Assembly (NCBI GenBank): GCA_950097015.1 | Contig: CATNEN010000039.1 | Location: 2,619,001 to 2,683,000, forward strand | DNA: 64,000 bases | Direction: 5' to 3' | Origin: Macrostomum hystrix | Taxonomy: Eukaryota; Platyhelminthes; Macrostomidae | In this document: one piece after another, positions 36,601 to 64,000 of the stretch | How positions within the stretch are numbered: the first letter of the stretch is position 1 | How the letters are laid out: each line of letters opens with the position of its first letter | The notes under the pieces: model-generated | The model's input: only the letters and a program-made list of their open reading frames with translations | The model's database searches: none | What the model was told of the DNA's origin: nothing | Position numbers and translations under genes: made by a program

Positions 36601-39600
36601 TGCAGCGGCCTCGGGACGGCAGCCGCGTCCGTCAGCAAGACTGAGCTGTCCCTGGCGATTGTCACGAGCAGGGAAAACAGCATCTGCGAGACTTCTGGCT
36701 GCGCAACCGTCAGGTTCAGCCCGACCAGATCAACTGGTGGGTCGATGTCTGAAAAAACAGAAACCCCTTAATTGTGTGTCTCCTTCCTTGCTTTCAAATT
36801 TAATCTGCAACAGCGTTTCAACCGTTCCTTCACTCTCCTCCCTTCACTCTAATCCTTCACTCTCCTCCCTTCACTCTCCTCCCTTCACTCTCATCCCATC
36901 ACTCTCCTTCCTTGACTCTCATCCCTTCACTCTCCTTCCTTGACTCTCATCCCTTCACTCTCCTTCCTTGACTCTCATCCCATCACTCTCCTTCCTTGAC
37001 TCTCCTCCCTTCACTCTCCTCCCTTCACTCTCATCCCATCACTCTCCTTCCTTGACTCTCATCCCTTCACTCTCCTTCCTTGACTCTCATCCCATCACTC
37101 TCCTTCCTTGACTCTCCTCCCTTCACTCTCCTCCCTTCACTCTCCTCCCTTCACTCTCATCCCATCACTCTCCTTCCTTGACTCTCATCCCATCACTCTC
37201 CTTCCTTGACTCTCATCCCATCACTCTCCTTCCTTGACTCTCCTCCCTTCACTCTCCTCACTCAACTCTCAATCCAGAACTTCCATTTTCTCCCTGACCA
37301 GTATATCTCGCGTCAATGCTCAATGATTGCTACTATGAGTAGCGCAGGTCAGTGGGGACAGAAAACTCACGCAGACTGTGATTGAAGATTGCCATTGGGC
37401 TGGAAACCAAGGTCAGGTCGCTGACTGGAAATTAAAATGAAAGTGTCAGTTTAGGCAGATAATATGTAAGGTCGTAGCAAGCAATAACACAGCTCCGTCT
37501 TCAGGGACCATTTTAATAAGGCCCAAAAAGAAAGTACTCGCAATGGAAGCCGTTTTTTATATTAATTACTTTTTTCCCTTTGAAGAAGGGAAGTCTAGCA
37601 GACTGTCATTGTAGCGATATTGCAATAACCTCAACTTCTACCATCATCTCCAGCCCGACGGAACAGGAGTCGAAGCAAACGAAGGAAGCATTCAAGAAGA
37701 CGCATTAATAAAATTTTTGATAAACAAAAAATATGAGAAAATAGGCCAAAAGATTTCCAAGCACTTGTACGAGCGTAGCATTTTAATGCGAATCCAAGCC
37801 ATGTGCTTGAATGGGAAAGTTTGGCATAAGACCTTAGTTAGGAAATGGGAAGACAATTGGTAAGAGGAAGAGTAAAAGGAAGGGGAAGAAAAAAGGGAAG
37901 AGGGGAGGCAAGAGGATTGGGAGAGAAATGGGAAAAGGAAGCGGCAGGGGAAGAGGAAGAGGAAGGGGAAGAGGAAGGGGAAGAGGGAGGGGAAGAGGAA
38001 GGGGAAGAGGAAGCGGAAGAGGAAGGGGAAGAGGAAGGGAAGAAGGGGGAGAGGAAGGGGAAGAGGAAGGGGAAGAGGGAGGGGAAGAGGAAGGGGAAGA
38101 GGGAGGGGAAGAGGAAGGGGAAGAGGAAGGGGAAGAGGGAGGGGAAGAGTGAGGGGAAGAGGAAGGGGAAGAGGAAGAGGAGGAGGACGGGGTAAAGGAA
38201 TGGAAAAAGAAGGGGAAGAACATGAGGAAAACAAGGGGAACAGGAAGCGAAAGAGGAAAATGGGGGAGAAGAAGAAGGGGAAACGGAAGGAAAAGAACAA
38301 TTAGAAGAGGAAGAAGAAGGGGAAGAGGAAGGGGAAGAGGAAGGGGAAGAGGGAGGGGAAGAGGAAGGGGAAGGAAAGGTAAAAAGGAAGGGGAAACGGG
38401 AGGAGAAAGGAAAGAGGATTGCGAAGAGGAGGTAGAAGTGGTGTAAGCGCATAGGATTGGAATTACAAAGGCATGCCGGTAGGCATACCATTGAAATCCG
38501 TCGGAGCTGCCAGCTCGTTAGTGGCGGTCCTGCTCTCTCCGGCTGTTGACAGGACAGACCTGCGGAGGCGGCGTCTCCGTATGGCAGGGAAAGCCGGCCG
38601 GATGAATATGGATTGCTGCGAGTGGGTTGGGAGATGCACATTCTGATAAATAAAATCAGCAACTTCCTCACACCTGTGTCATCAGGTATCAACAAAAACA
38701 GCATCGAAATAACTGAAAACAGAAGCTTCCTTACGTTGGCTGTCACCATGGAAACCGGGTTGTAGGCAGTGACGCTGACGGAGTGCCAGCCGGCCGCCAG
38801 ATTCAGCTCGAGAGGTCGCCACGCGGCTGGCCGGCTCAGCCAGCGGCCATCGAGTCGAGCCGTGAGTCCGGTCAGCGAAGCTTCTCGTGGCTCCGGGTTG
38901 ATGGAAACAGCAGCGGAACTGTCAGCTGAATGACAGGTAAATTTGGGTCATTAGCTTAGCAATTTGAACAGGAACACGAACAGCAGTCGAAACATGAAAA
39001 TGAGCAGGTTGTGAGTCAAATGGTTGAGTAGTGTAAACAAGAAGAAAAGAACTCGAATGTCAAGAAAAATCAACGACAGAAGCAGAGACCCCGAGAATCT
39101 CCCAGTTGGGTCACCTCGATCGGCGGGCACAACGTCGACTGTGACGCCAGTGAGCGGCAGGTGGGCGGTGACCAGCGCCGGAGCAGCCAGCTGGCCGCAC
39201 CGTCGGTCATCAGGAGCCAGGTGGGCGGAGATGCTGTACCGGCCCTGCAGTGGCGCCGCGAAAGTCTGGACAGACGAACGACCTGCGGACCGACCGGGCA
39301 GTTGTTAGTGTGGACATTAGGCTTTGGTCTTTTCCAATGGGAGGACGAGAGAAGAGAGAGTAAAGCGAGAGAAAGCGAGAGAAGAGAGAGTAAAGCGAGA
39401 GAAAGCGAGAGAAGAGAGAGTAAAGCGAGAGAAAGCGAGAGAAGAGAGAGGAGAGCGAGAGAAGAGAGGAGAGCGAGAGAAGAGAGGAGGGCGAGAGAAG
39501 AGAGGAGGGCGAGAGAAGAGAGGGCGAGAGAACAGAGGGCGAGAGAACAGAGGAGGGCGAGAGAAGAGAGGGCGAGAGAACAGAGGGCGAGAGAACAGAG

Positions 39601-41189
39601 GGCGAGAGAACAGAGGGCGAGAGAACAGAGGGCGAGAGAACAGAGGGCGAGAGAACAGAGGGCGAGAGAAATAAGGGGAGAGGGGAGTGAGTGAAGGAAA
39701 GGGTACTGTAGTCCGGGTAATAATAATCTAAAGATAGCAGCAGAAAAACAAAGGGGTCTCAGCTTGTGTACTGCTGAAGGCAGTTGAGCGCCCGAATCAA
39801 TTGACCATGAATTTGATCGCAAAAGCCTAAGTACCACTTAGGCTTGCCATTAGCTTTTACTGTGCTCAAATGGTACCTGGTAAATAAGAGACACAAATTT
39901 AGCTAACATGGAGGAAAAAGCGGTGACTTTTTTCCAGCCAGTGTGTATCTAACAATAGAACATCTGTGTCTAACAGGTCTGTGTGTATCTAACAATGGAA
40001 CATCCGTGTCAAACAGGTCTGTGTGTATCTAACAATGGAACATCCGTGTCTAACAGGTCTGTGAGTATCTAAAAATGGAACATCCGTGTCTAGCAGGTCT
40101 GTGAGTATCTAACAATGTAGCATGCGTGTCTAACAGGTCCATGTGTATCTAACAATGGAACAACGTGTCTAGCAGGCGGATGATCCTGAAGGACGGGCAA
40201 GGGGCAGCAGCAGGCTCACCCGTGCTGATGTTCACCGCAACGAGCTGCTCGTCTGACGGCTCCCAGCTGGGCAGGAGTCGAGCCTCAATAGAGCCGCGGT
40301 GGCAGCCGGGCTCCTTTAGCAGACCGGGCAGTCGCGCCTTCAGCGAACAGTTGAAGGAGGCGCCGACGGCGACAGCAGACGGGCAGCTGACTGCGAAGCG
40401 GCCTCGGCCGGAGTTAAAGCGGCAGCAGCCGGCAGCGGCGATGTCAGGCGGGCGAAACTCCGGGCAAATCGACAGGCGTCTCAGGCGAGTCAGCGGCGGT
40501 CGGCAGCTGCAGAAGCTCGGCGAAGCTGTCGGCGAATTCGCCGGACAGAACTCGCCGACGTGGCTGAGAAGAGAGGATTAGAGGATTTCAGGGAGCTTTC
40601 TTTAAGTTGAGGCCTCTGAATAATGTCTGGAAGGCTGATAATAATAATTTTTAACTTATTTGCAGGAGGGCTCCGGGAAATGGCACATCATTTGGTAACA
40701 CTTGACGGCGAGGAGACATTTTGCTGACTTCTGAGCACACACACAGATACCGTATAAACAGGCATACACTCACACAGGTGTGACATCTCCCCTGACTTTC
40801 TCATCGCCGTTAAGCAGTGTACACTGTCACTGTGAGTCGGGGGTTGCCCGTCAAGAGCGCAAACTGCACGACAAGCCACCAAGCCTTCTCAGTGCGGCTG
40901 CGCCCGTAAAAAAGAAGCGGAATCGAGCTCAGATACCTTGGTGCGAGAGGCAAACGCGTTAACCGCTCTGCCATCCATTCCCCTCCTACACACCTGGAGC
41001 GAAATACATAATATAACTGTACATGCATGTCACTGGTTTTCCCGACTCAAACCTCTTCAGCCGATGACAGGTGGCAAGACAAGCGTCATAGTCGGGCAGC
41101 TCGGCGGCTGCCACAGCCAGGGTCCAGAGGGCAGCGGAGACCAGCAGCAGGCTTAGCCGCAGGGGCCGCCATGAGCTGTCGTCAGTCAT
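21655..41189 (-). CDS. Polycystin-1-like (PKD1 family) receptor-channel protein
   Basis: A very large membrane protein, 3,951 residues from 26 phase-consistent exons: 41189-41053, 40563-40220, 39282-39115, 38925-38735, 38534-38489 (least certain), 37424-37371, 36748-36356, 35848-35442, 35254-34298, 34215-34110, 33789-33685, 33619-30296, 30108-29961, 29878-29759, 29255-28487, 28096-27826, 27747-27626, 27201-26710, 26552-26356, 26108-25897, 25812-25463, 25356-24358, 24260-22974, 22897-22642, 22402-22139, 21791-21655. It starts with a signal peptide ([20 protein letters not shown]), then a Cys-rich region and PKD repeats ([20 protein letters not shown]). The giant exon 12 and exons 13-15 hold more PKD-like and REJ-type sequence. 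The GPS in exon 21 ends CKCNHLTDF with cleavage expected at HL/T. Exon 22 carries a PLAT domain after [10 protein letters not shown]. Exon 23 holds the polycystin extracellular domain ([20 protein letters not shown]) and exons 24-25 the last spans and pore (MLNKFNY). Calcium signalling, mechanosensing or sperm-type roles are inferred. Confidence 0.93.
21925..22105 (+). mobile_element. SINE family A copy in the last polycystin intron
   Basis: Has an A-box-like segment (GTGGCAGAGCGG) and GCGAGGCCACATTCATTGG, an internally deleted middle, and the tail word GTGTACACTGCCTGACGATG. It is truncated at the 3' end and opposite in direction to the host gene. Confidence 0.8.
22424..22545 (-). mobile_element. 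tRNA-derived SINE (family B) fragment in a polycystin intron
   Basis: On the minus strand a B-box-like GGAGTTCGAACCT follows GAGCTTCTGACGTACAGGT, and the tail ends GGGGCTAGGTGTAAC. The layout parallels the better copy at 33815-34090. Confidence 0.55.
27285..27490 (-). mobile_element. SINE family A copy in polycystin intron 17
   Basis: Minus-strand copy with CACCAAGGTCTCTGAGCTTG, CTTGTCGTGCAATTTAAGCC, the GTGTACACTG block and the CACACA-rich tail. The A-box end is decayed. Confidence 0.8.
28240..28430 (+). mobile_element. SINE family A, diverged copy in polycystin intron 15
   Basis: Retains ACCTGAGCTCG, AGAAAGCTTTGG, TTCGTGCAA, GTACACTGCCTGACGATGAG, GTCAGGGCAGATGTACA and the GTGTGTGCCTG tail, more diverged than other copies. 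Its 5' end is uncertain. Confidence 0.65.
29355..29710 (+). mobile_element. SINE family A, near full-length copy in polycystin intron 14
   Basis: A tRNA-like head with A box TGGCAGAGCGGTTAACGCG and a B-box-like GTACGATTCCA about 40 bases later is followed by a unique body, a GT-rich stretch and a tail ending GATGTGCCATTGCCCGCAG. Length is about 355 bp. It shares both ends with the 40640-40985 copy, which defines the family consensus. Confidence 0.88.
33815..34090 (-). mobile_element. tRNA-derived SINE (family B) in polycystin intron 10
   Basis: On the minus strand GTGACGCTGTAGCCATTATT precedes TTCGGACTTCTGACC and GGGAGTTCGAATCTC, the spacing and sequence of a tRNA B box with an anticodon-like arm before it. 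The tail ends GTGGATTAGGTGTAGC, similar to the 22424-22545 fragment. Limits are approximate. Confidence 0.6.
35325..35400 (+). mobile_element. SINE family A tail fragment in polycystin intron 8
   Basis: Only the 3' part remains: ATGTACACTGCCTGGACG, TACACACCTGTTTGAGT, then GTG-rich sequence. Confidence 0.5.
35985..36330 (+). repeat. Degenerate GGGGATCTGAGTGT repeats in polycystin intron 7
   Basis: Imperfect units of about 14-16 bp, alternating GGATCTGAGTGTG, GGATCTAAGTGTG and GGATCTGGGTGCG. The array stops about 25 bases downstream of the exon 7 donor. Confidence 0.8.
36825..37270 (+). repeat. 14-bp pyrimidine-rich minisatellite in polycystin intron 6
   Basis: Units of CCCTTCACTCTCCT with variants TTGACTCTCATCCC and ATCACTCTCCTTCC, arranged in longer repeating blocks of about 85 bp. 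The coding strand (minus) is therefore purine-rich here. Confidence 0.85.
37840..38445 (+). repeat. Polypurine tract (GGAAGAGGAAGGGGAAGAGG) in polycystin intron 5
   Basis: About 600 bp almost free of pyrimidines on the plus strand, built of 6-bp GGAAGA/GGAAGG words. The coding strand is an uninterrupted polypyrimidine run, a potential triplex former. Long Arg/Gly, Glu/Gly and Leu/Pro frames in it are artefacts. Confidence 0.95.
39345..39690 (+). repeat. GAGAGAA/CAGAGGGC purine-rich tandem repeats in polycystin intron 2
   Basis: The left part has three copies of a 36-bp block (AGAGAGTAAAGCGAGAGAAA...). The right part has a 16-bp unit GAGAACAGAGGGCGA repeated about eight times. Nearly all purine on the plus strand. 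Confidence 0.9.
39942..40172 (+). repeat. 40-bp minisatellite in polycystin intron 2
   Basis: About five and a half copies of a 40-bp unit containing GTCTAACAGGTCTGTGTG and TATCTAACAATGGAACATCC, ending about 45 bases below the exon 2 donor. Confidence 0.85.
40640..40985 (-). mobile_element. SINE family A, full-length copy in polycystin intron 1
   Basis: Minus-strand copy with an intact A box (TGGCAGAGCGGTTAACGCG), B-box-like GAGCTCGATTCC, CTTGTCGTGCAGTTTGCGC body, GTGTACACTGC and a tail ending AAATGATGTGCCATTTCCCG. It pairs with 29355-29710 to define both ends of the family. Confidence 0.88.
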
Positions 41190-41533
41190 TGTTGACAGTC
41201 TATTATCAATCCAACGAATATAGAATGCGAATTATGGCAGAGAAGACAAGGCCAGAAGCTTGGCAGGTCTGACTAATCTGGGCCTACTAGGCGGCCTTGT
41301 CTTATTAAATTCCAGTTACCCGCTTTTGTTTCTTGTTTTCCTTAACAACCATGCAGTCACCAAGGCCGCACGATTGGGGGAGGCTGTGTTGGGACTTAGC
41401 GCCGATAAGCATGGCTGGAGGGGGAGCAGCGAGTTGCTATTGGCCCAGCTCTGTGGCACTGGGACTGATGTAATTCGCTACTCTGATGCTTGCAATGCAT
41501 AGCTGCCAGACGACAGATGGGAGAGGCGTGGAA
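41190..41533. promoter_or_regulatory. Upstream region of the polycystin-1-like gene
   Basis: About 340 bases between the predicted start codon and a satellite array. It must contain or border the promoter; no TATA box or clear element is visible. An 80-codon plus-strand frame here has no recognisable domain. Confidence 0.35.
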
Positions 41534-42402
41534 AGATTAAAGAGAAGAGGAGAGCGAGAAGCGGGATGAGGAGAGGGAGAAGCGGGATGAGGAGAGGGAG
41601 AAGCGGGATGAAGAGAGGGAGAAGCGGGATGAGGAGAGGGAGAAGCGGGATGAGGAGAGGGAGAAGCGGGATGAGGAGAGGGAGAAGCGGGATGAGGAGA
41701 GGGAGAAGCGGGATGAGGAGAGGGAGAAGCGGGATGAGGAGAGGAAGAAGCGGGAAAAGGAAAGGGAGAAGCGGGATGAGGAGAGGGAGAAGCGGGATGA
41801 GGAGAGGAAGAAGCGGGAAAAGGAAAGGGAGAAGCGGGAAAAGGAAAGGGAGAAGCGGGAAAAGGAAAGGGAGAAGCGGGAAAAGGAAAGGGAGAAGAGG
41901 GAAAAGGAAAGGGAGAAGAGGGAAAAGGAAAGGGAGAAGCGGGAAAAGGAAAGGGAGAAGCGGGAAAAGGAAAGGGAGAAGCGGGAAAAGGAAAGGGAGA
42001 AGAGGGAAAAGGAAAGGGAGAAGCGGGAAAAGGAAAGGGAGAAGAGGGAAGAGAAGAGGGAGAAGCGGGATGAGGAAAGGGAGAATAGGGGAGAGAAGAG
42101 AAAGAAGAGAGAAGAGAGGGATGAGAAAAGAGAGAAGAGGGAAGAGGAGAGGGAGAAGCGGGATGAGGAGAGGGAGAAGCGGGAAAAGGAAAGGGAGAAG
42201 AGGGAAAAGGAAAGGGAGAAGAGGGAAGAGAAGAGGGAGAAGCGGGATGAGAAAAGAGAGAAGAGGGAAGAGGAGAGGGAGAAGCGGGATGAGGAGAGGG
42301 AGAAGCGGGAAAAGGAAAGGGAGAAGAGGGAAAAGGAAAGGGAGAAGCGGGATGAGGAGAGGGAGAAGAAAGGAGAGGAGAGGGAGAAGAGGGAAGAGTA
42401 AT
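41534..42402 (+). repeat. 21-bp purine-rich satellite (GAGAGGGAGAAGCGGGATGAG)
   Basis: About 40 copies with a left subfamily containing GCGGGATGAGGAG and a right subfamily containing GCGGGAAAAGGAAAG, then mixed variants. Because 21 is a multiple of three, several plus frames stay open: one reads heptads EREKRDE and ends in TAA at the right edge without a start codon, another reads MRRGRSG repeats. No splice or domain context supports a gene. Confidence 0.92.
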
Positions 42403-43519
42403 GGGTAGAATAGAGATGAAAAAGGGAGAGGAACTTAGGCTACTGAGAAATCAACATGTTTAAGAAAGTGAAGTCTAATAGGCCGATGGTGACAACGAAT
42501 TGTTTTTGAGCTGCCAGTATAAAAGTGCGGAAACATTCTTACTAGTTATACCGTTATCGAGGGCACAATTATTGGATAATTTATTAACTGTCGTGCATAA
42601 GCATTTGAACAACAATTCAGCACAAGTATGGCATCAGCAGCAGCAGCAGTAATGCAAAAACACAGAAAGTTGAACACAAATTTACAGCTTAATTAGTGAG
42701 AACAAGCAGTGCGACCAAGTGCATTATTTATAAGAAACGCATAAACAAACAGTAAACAATTTTAAACTAATTCCGAGCCAAACATTCACATTGACTGGTT
42801 AATAGCAGGTACCTTCATTGTGTTAATGCGATAGCAATGCATCGATTTACAACAGATATTAACAGGTAAATTGAATTAAGCAAATTTAAATACACAATGC
42901 CATTTTGGTTCCTAGCCAGGGTTTGATTTAGAAGTTCTCAATGTGACAGGCTGACTTGAAGGTCTGTAGGAAGCTAGGCTTACACTCTAAACATGAAGCA
43001 CCAGATGAAGGATGAAGGATGAAGGATCAACATGGAAGTTAACAAAGATAACTCCTAGCGCGAGGCACCCGGACATGATGTAGTGAGTAATAGTGAGTAA
43101 AGGGCCAATCACTTGATTATGAATTATAGCTGCTCAGAAACTGCCGAGTCAAGATAATGTTGGCAGTGCAGTCAGTCAATTAGTGAAGTCGATTCAGCCA
43201 GGTAGAACTCGTAAAAAACTAACAGAAACTGAATTTAAAGAAAAACAGACACAACGCCAGTGTGCAGAAAAAAACAATGCTTTAGCTGTGACAGACAAAC
43301 TGTTCCAGGACCTGCAACTGCCAGTACGAAGGCATCTAGGCTAATCTAGCAGCATTAACTTTCAAATCCTAAATTTGTACGAGTACTTACTAATTACTAA
43401 GAATTACAAAACCTAGAATGCAAGTCAAGTCCTGAGAGTCAGGCATTAGTCTGGTGTTAGTTGGGACTCCAGCGACAGTCAGTGGCATACATCTTATTAT
43501 GAAGGTGCAGGTGCTATTA
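42403..43519 (-). other. Probable 3' untranslated region of the long domino isoform and spacer
   Basis: AT-rich, no coding sequence. Read on the minus strand, an AATAAA occurs near 42574-42579, about 940 bases downstream of the long-form stop codon; it is the best polyadenylation signal candidate. Confidence 0.4.
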
Positions 43520-61466
<17,947 letters not shown>

Positions 61467-62930
61467 ACTGATAGGGCCGTGTCTAAGAGTCGCGGCAGAT
61501 AAGAAGTATCAATTAGAAGCGTCAGACAAAAAGCACATGCAGCGGCTTCTGATTGCCGCCTGACAACTTTTTTGCCAGTGCTGCTGCGCCAGTGGACTGC
61601 AGTTGATGGGCTGCAGGTTTAACAAGTTATTAGAAAATATTTTTTGACCTAAATACACAATCATATATGAAATAAATCAATTATTTTTAAGAAACTTGAA
61701 ATTTGCCTACAATATTAATTTGATTTGTAATATCCAAAACTTATAAGTTAGAATGCATTAGAATTCCATTCGATTTAATTAAATTTGTGTAAATAAAAAT
61801 AAGTAAAGAACAGACAAGACTACAAATGTAAAATACAATAATATGTGACTCTGTGGCTATAAAGGCTATTATGAAACATGTGTTAATGGTTACATTTCAC
61901 ACATTTATAAAAAACCTAACTGTATTACCAAGATTTGTTTGTTAGAAAAAATAAAAGTTAAAGCTTCTTCAAACAGAAAAATTGTTATACCACCACATAT
62001 ATAGATTTATTTATTTTCTAAGATTTATAATGCCAAGATATTTATATGAAGCAATTTTTGGTACAAAACTTGGCACAGAGCCCAGTGACTATTGTGCTAG
62101 TGAGCATAAGGCTTAGTATAGTATAGTCTGCATCAGTAATCTATTTGGTTTATTCTATTAAGTATACCAGTCTATTTGACTTCTGGTTGACTACAGGGAT
62201 GGCAATTCAGGCTGGGTCATCCTATGTGAACAAGCTGAAATGAGCACACCAGCCTATCAAGAGCGACAAGCAACAGAGGGAGGCAGCCAGTGATGGCAGC
62301 AGTGAGGTGCCCAATGACAGCTGGGTTGTGCTGTGAGTGAGAAACTAGTGAATTGTGTGAGTTACCTTTTTGCCCAGTGAGTTTAGTCCAACACCTCAGG
62401 TGGGTGTGGTGGATATGATGCTCAATATTTATGTATTGTCAGTTGAATTTTTTGTGCCAGACCTGTTAATGATTGATTTATTAGGTTAATTCCATGTTGC
62501 TTTTTGCATTTTTTTCCAGAAAAATCTTGTTAATATTTTAATATAGCTTAATTTTTTTGTAAATTAAATATTTTGGAGCAGTTGCATTTTTCATGCATTC
62601 GCATCGGGAATTCCCGACTCCTAATGCAGATGGCAAACTTGTAATGGTCCCCCCTTATAGATTCGAGTCAGGATTCGAGTCAAAGCAGCCCGGCCTTAAC
62701 GGCTTTCTCTCTTCTTCTTCTGTCTATGGTCCCGTTAAGCTAAGCTTCGCCTCAACTGTTGCACCCCTTTTACCCCCCCCAAGCTAAACGTAAGAGTGAC
62801 TACACGGCTTATTCGCACGCGCGGCTTTAACCCAAATACACTCGTTATATTCGCTATAAGAAGCTTCCTTTGAGTCTTGACAGTTTTTAATATGAATATA
62901 TATAAAATAAAGACTCCTAAAATGGATAAA
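61467..62930. other. AT-rich flank upstream of domino
   Basis: 61467-61620 is GC-richer and is the likely domino promoter side. 61620-62200 is AT-rich and appears empty. A possible isolated plus-strand exon lies at about 62248-62332. 62600-62680 is a partial copy of the repeat found at 63070-63155. Confidence 0.4.
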
Positions 62931-62937
62931 CCAAAGC

Positions 62938-63250
62938 TTACACCTTTTAAACTTTCCGCGACTCGGGATTTCCCAACTCCAATCCTGACTCGAATCTGTA
63001 AGGGGACCATAACAAGTTGGGAATGGATTTGCAAAATTTGTAATGGTCCCCCCTTACAGATTCGAGTCGGGATTCGCATCGGGAATTCCCGACTCCTAAT
63101 GCAGATGGCAAACTTTGTAATGGTCCCCCCTTATAGATTCTAGTCAGGATTCGAGTCGGGAATTCCTGACTTCTAATGTGTCTGCATTAGAAATCGGGAT
63201 TGGAGTCAGGAAATCCGGAGTTGGGGAAAGTTTAAAAGGTAACGCTTACT
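62938..63250. mobile_element. MITE-like element with terminal inverted repeats
   Basis: Left end CACCTTTTAAACTTTCC through CCCAACTCCAATCCTGACTC is the imperfect inverse of the right end GGAGTCAGGAAATCC through GGAAAGTTTAAAAGG, about 50 bp each. Internally there is a second inverted pair around GAATCTGTAAGGGGACCAT and ATGGTCCCCCCTTACAGATT. No coding capacity; a non-autonomous DNA transposon or foldback element is likely. No clear target-site duplication was found. Confidence 0.65.
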
Positions 63251-64000
63251 ACAAATCAAAATCTGTGCAACAAATTAATTTTTCCTACAGTGCCTCAATT
63301 TGCATAGGACTTTGGAGTCATTAGCACTGTTTATGATCCAAGAGCAAGACAACAACAAAAACTAGGCCAAGGTAGGTAATATCCAATTCATCAAATTAAT
63401 TAGGGCCTAGATAAATTTTTTGGCATTATGATTTCGCTGCCTTGGCTATTGCTATTATGTTGTTGCCTTGCTAATTGCTAGACCTAACTAGCTATGGAAA
63501 TAAAGCCATTATAGATCATAGTATATGACCATTATAGCTAGACCTTTTGATACAAGCTTGAGTGTGTAGCTGATGTCTATGAGCATGTGAGCCAGTGGCA
63601 GTTCTACACAATTTATTGACACTAGCTAACTACCTACATCTAACGATTTTTGCCAGTTAGAACTAGCTATTTGCTATAGCTAAGGATTAAAAATGCCTAG
63701 TTTAAATAATAAGTCTGTAGGCTTATTATGCAATCGATAGCTAGCTAAAGGAGATGCTGCATGCAAAAAAGCCAAAACGTGCGTCCTGTGTATGACCTTT
63801 TGCAGGACTTCAGTCCTAAATGGGCAACTAACAGGCTACTTTTATTATCTATACTAAAGGCATAGCAATCCCAATGACCCTATATATTTACTATATTTAT
63901 AATATACTGTATTTACTATTTATAATAATATTAGTGAGAATCGTAAGTCAAGCTATGCACAGAACTACAACTCTAACAAAAATTATAAATTCTAATCATT
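63251..64000. other. AT-rich right edge, no feature supported
   Basis: Frequent TAGCTAG-type words but no open frame, RNA gene or tandem array I can support. Confidence 0.5.

Noticed and set aside
37692..38749. Open frames of 116-303 codons in the GGAAGA tract
   Set aside because: Low-complexity Arg/Gly, Glu/Gly or Leu/Pro translation of a purine tract lying within a polycystin intron.

Overview
The window is nuclear DNA of an invertebrate animal. The genes are split by short GT-AG introns, the products are metazoan-specific (polycystin-1-like protein, TRPM-like channel, IQCH, ENT4-type transporter, domino/EP400 remodeller, Na,K-ATPase beta-like subunit), and gene-free stretches are AT-rich with satellites and tRNA-derived SINEs. 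A free-living flatworm such as a macrostomid is my best guess, but this rests on general gene and repeat style and is of low confidence. I derived the exon chains by hand by matching splice sites to reading-frame phase. Every junction kept phase in the four multi-exon genes, so those models are fairly solid.

Layout, left to right. (1) Positions 1-5031, minus strand: the 5' part of a TRPM-type cation channel with an N-terminal ankyrin block; its 3' end lies outside the window. (2) 6320-7159, plus: intronless Na,K-ATPase beta-like subunit. (3) 8459-11203, plus: intronless IQCH-like protein. (4) 12441-15592, plus: four-exon ENT4/PMAT-like transporter. (5) About 16.03-21.55 kb: 5.5 kb of satellite in three abutting arrays (15-, 24- and 20-bp units). 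(6) 21655-41189, minus: a 26-exon polycystin-1-like gene (3,951 residues predicted) with PKD repeats, REJ-type region, GPS, PLAT and channel domain. Its introns are loaded with SINE copies and tandem repeats. (7) 41.53-42.40 kb: a 21-bp purine-rich array. (8) 43520-61466, minus: a domino/SRCAP/EP400 ATPase gene whose structure predicts two ends, a long SANT-containing form and a short form with its own stop and polyadenylation signal. A frame-broken beta-tubulin gene (47680-49243) sits in the intron that separates the two ends. (9) 61.5-64 kb: AT-rich, with an inverted-repeat (MITE-like) element near 62.94-63.25 kb.

Functional links are loose. The TRPM-like, polycystin, ENT4-like and ATPase-beta proteins are all membrane transport or sensing proteins. 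IQCH and REJ-type polycystins are linked to sperm in other animals. Domino is a general chromatin regulator. I see no bacterial-type operon, CRISPR array or viral gene.
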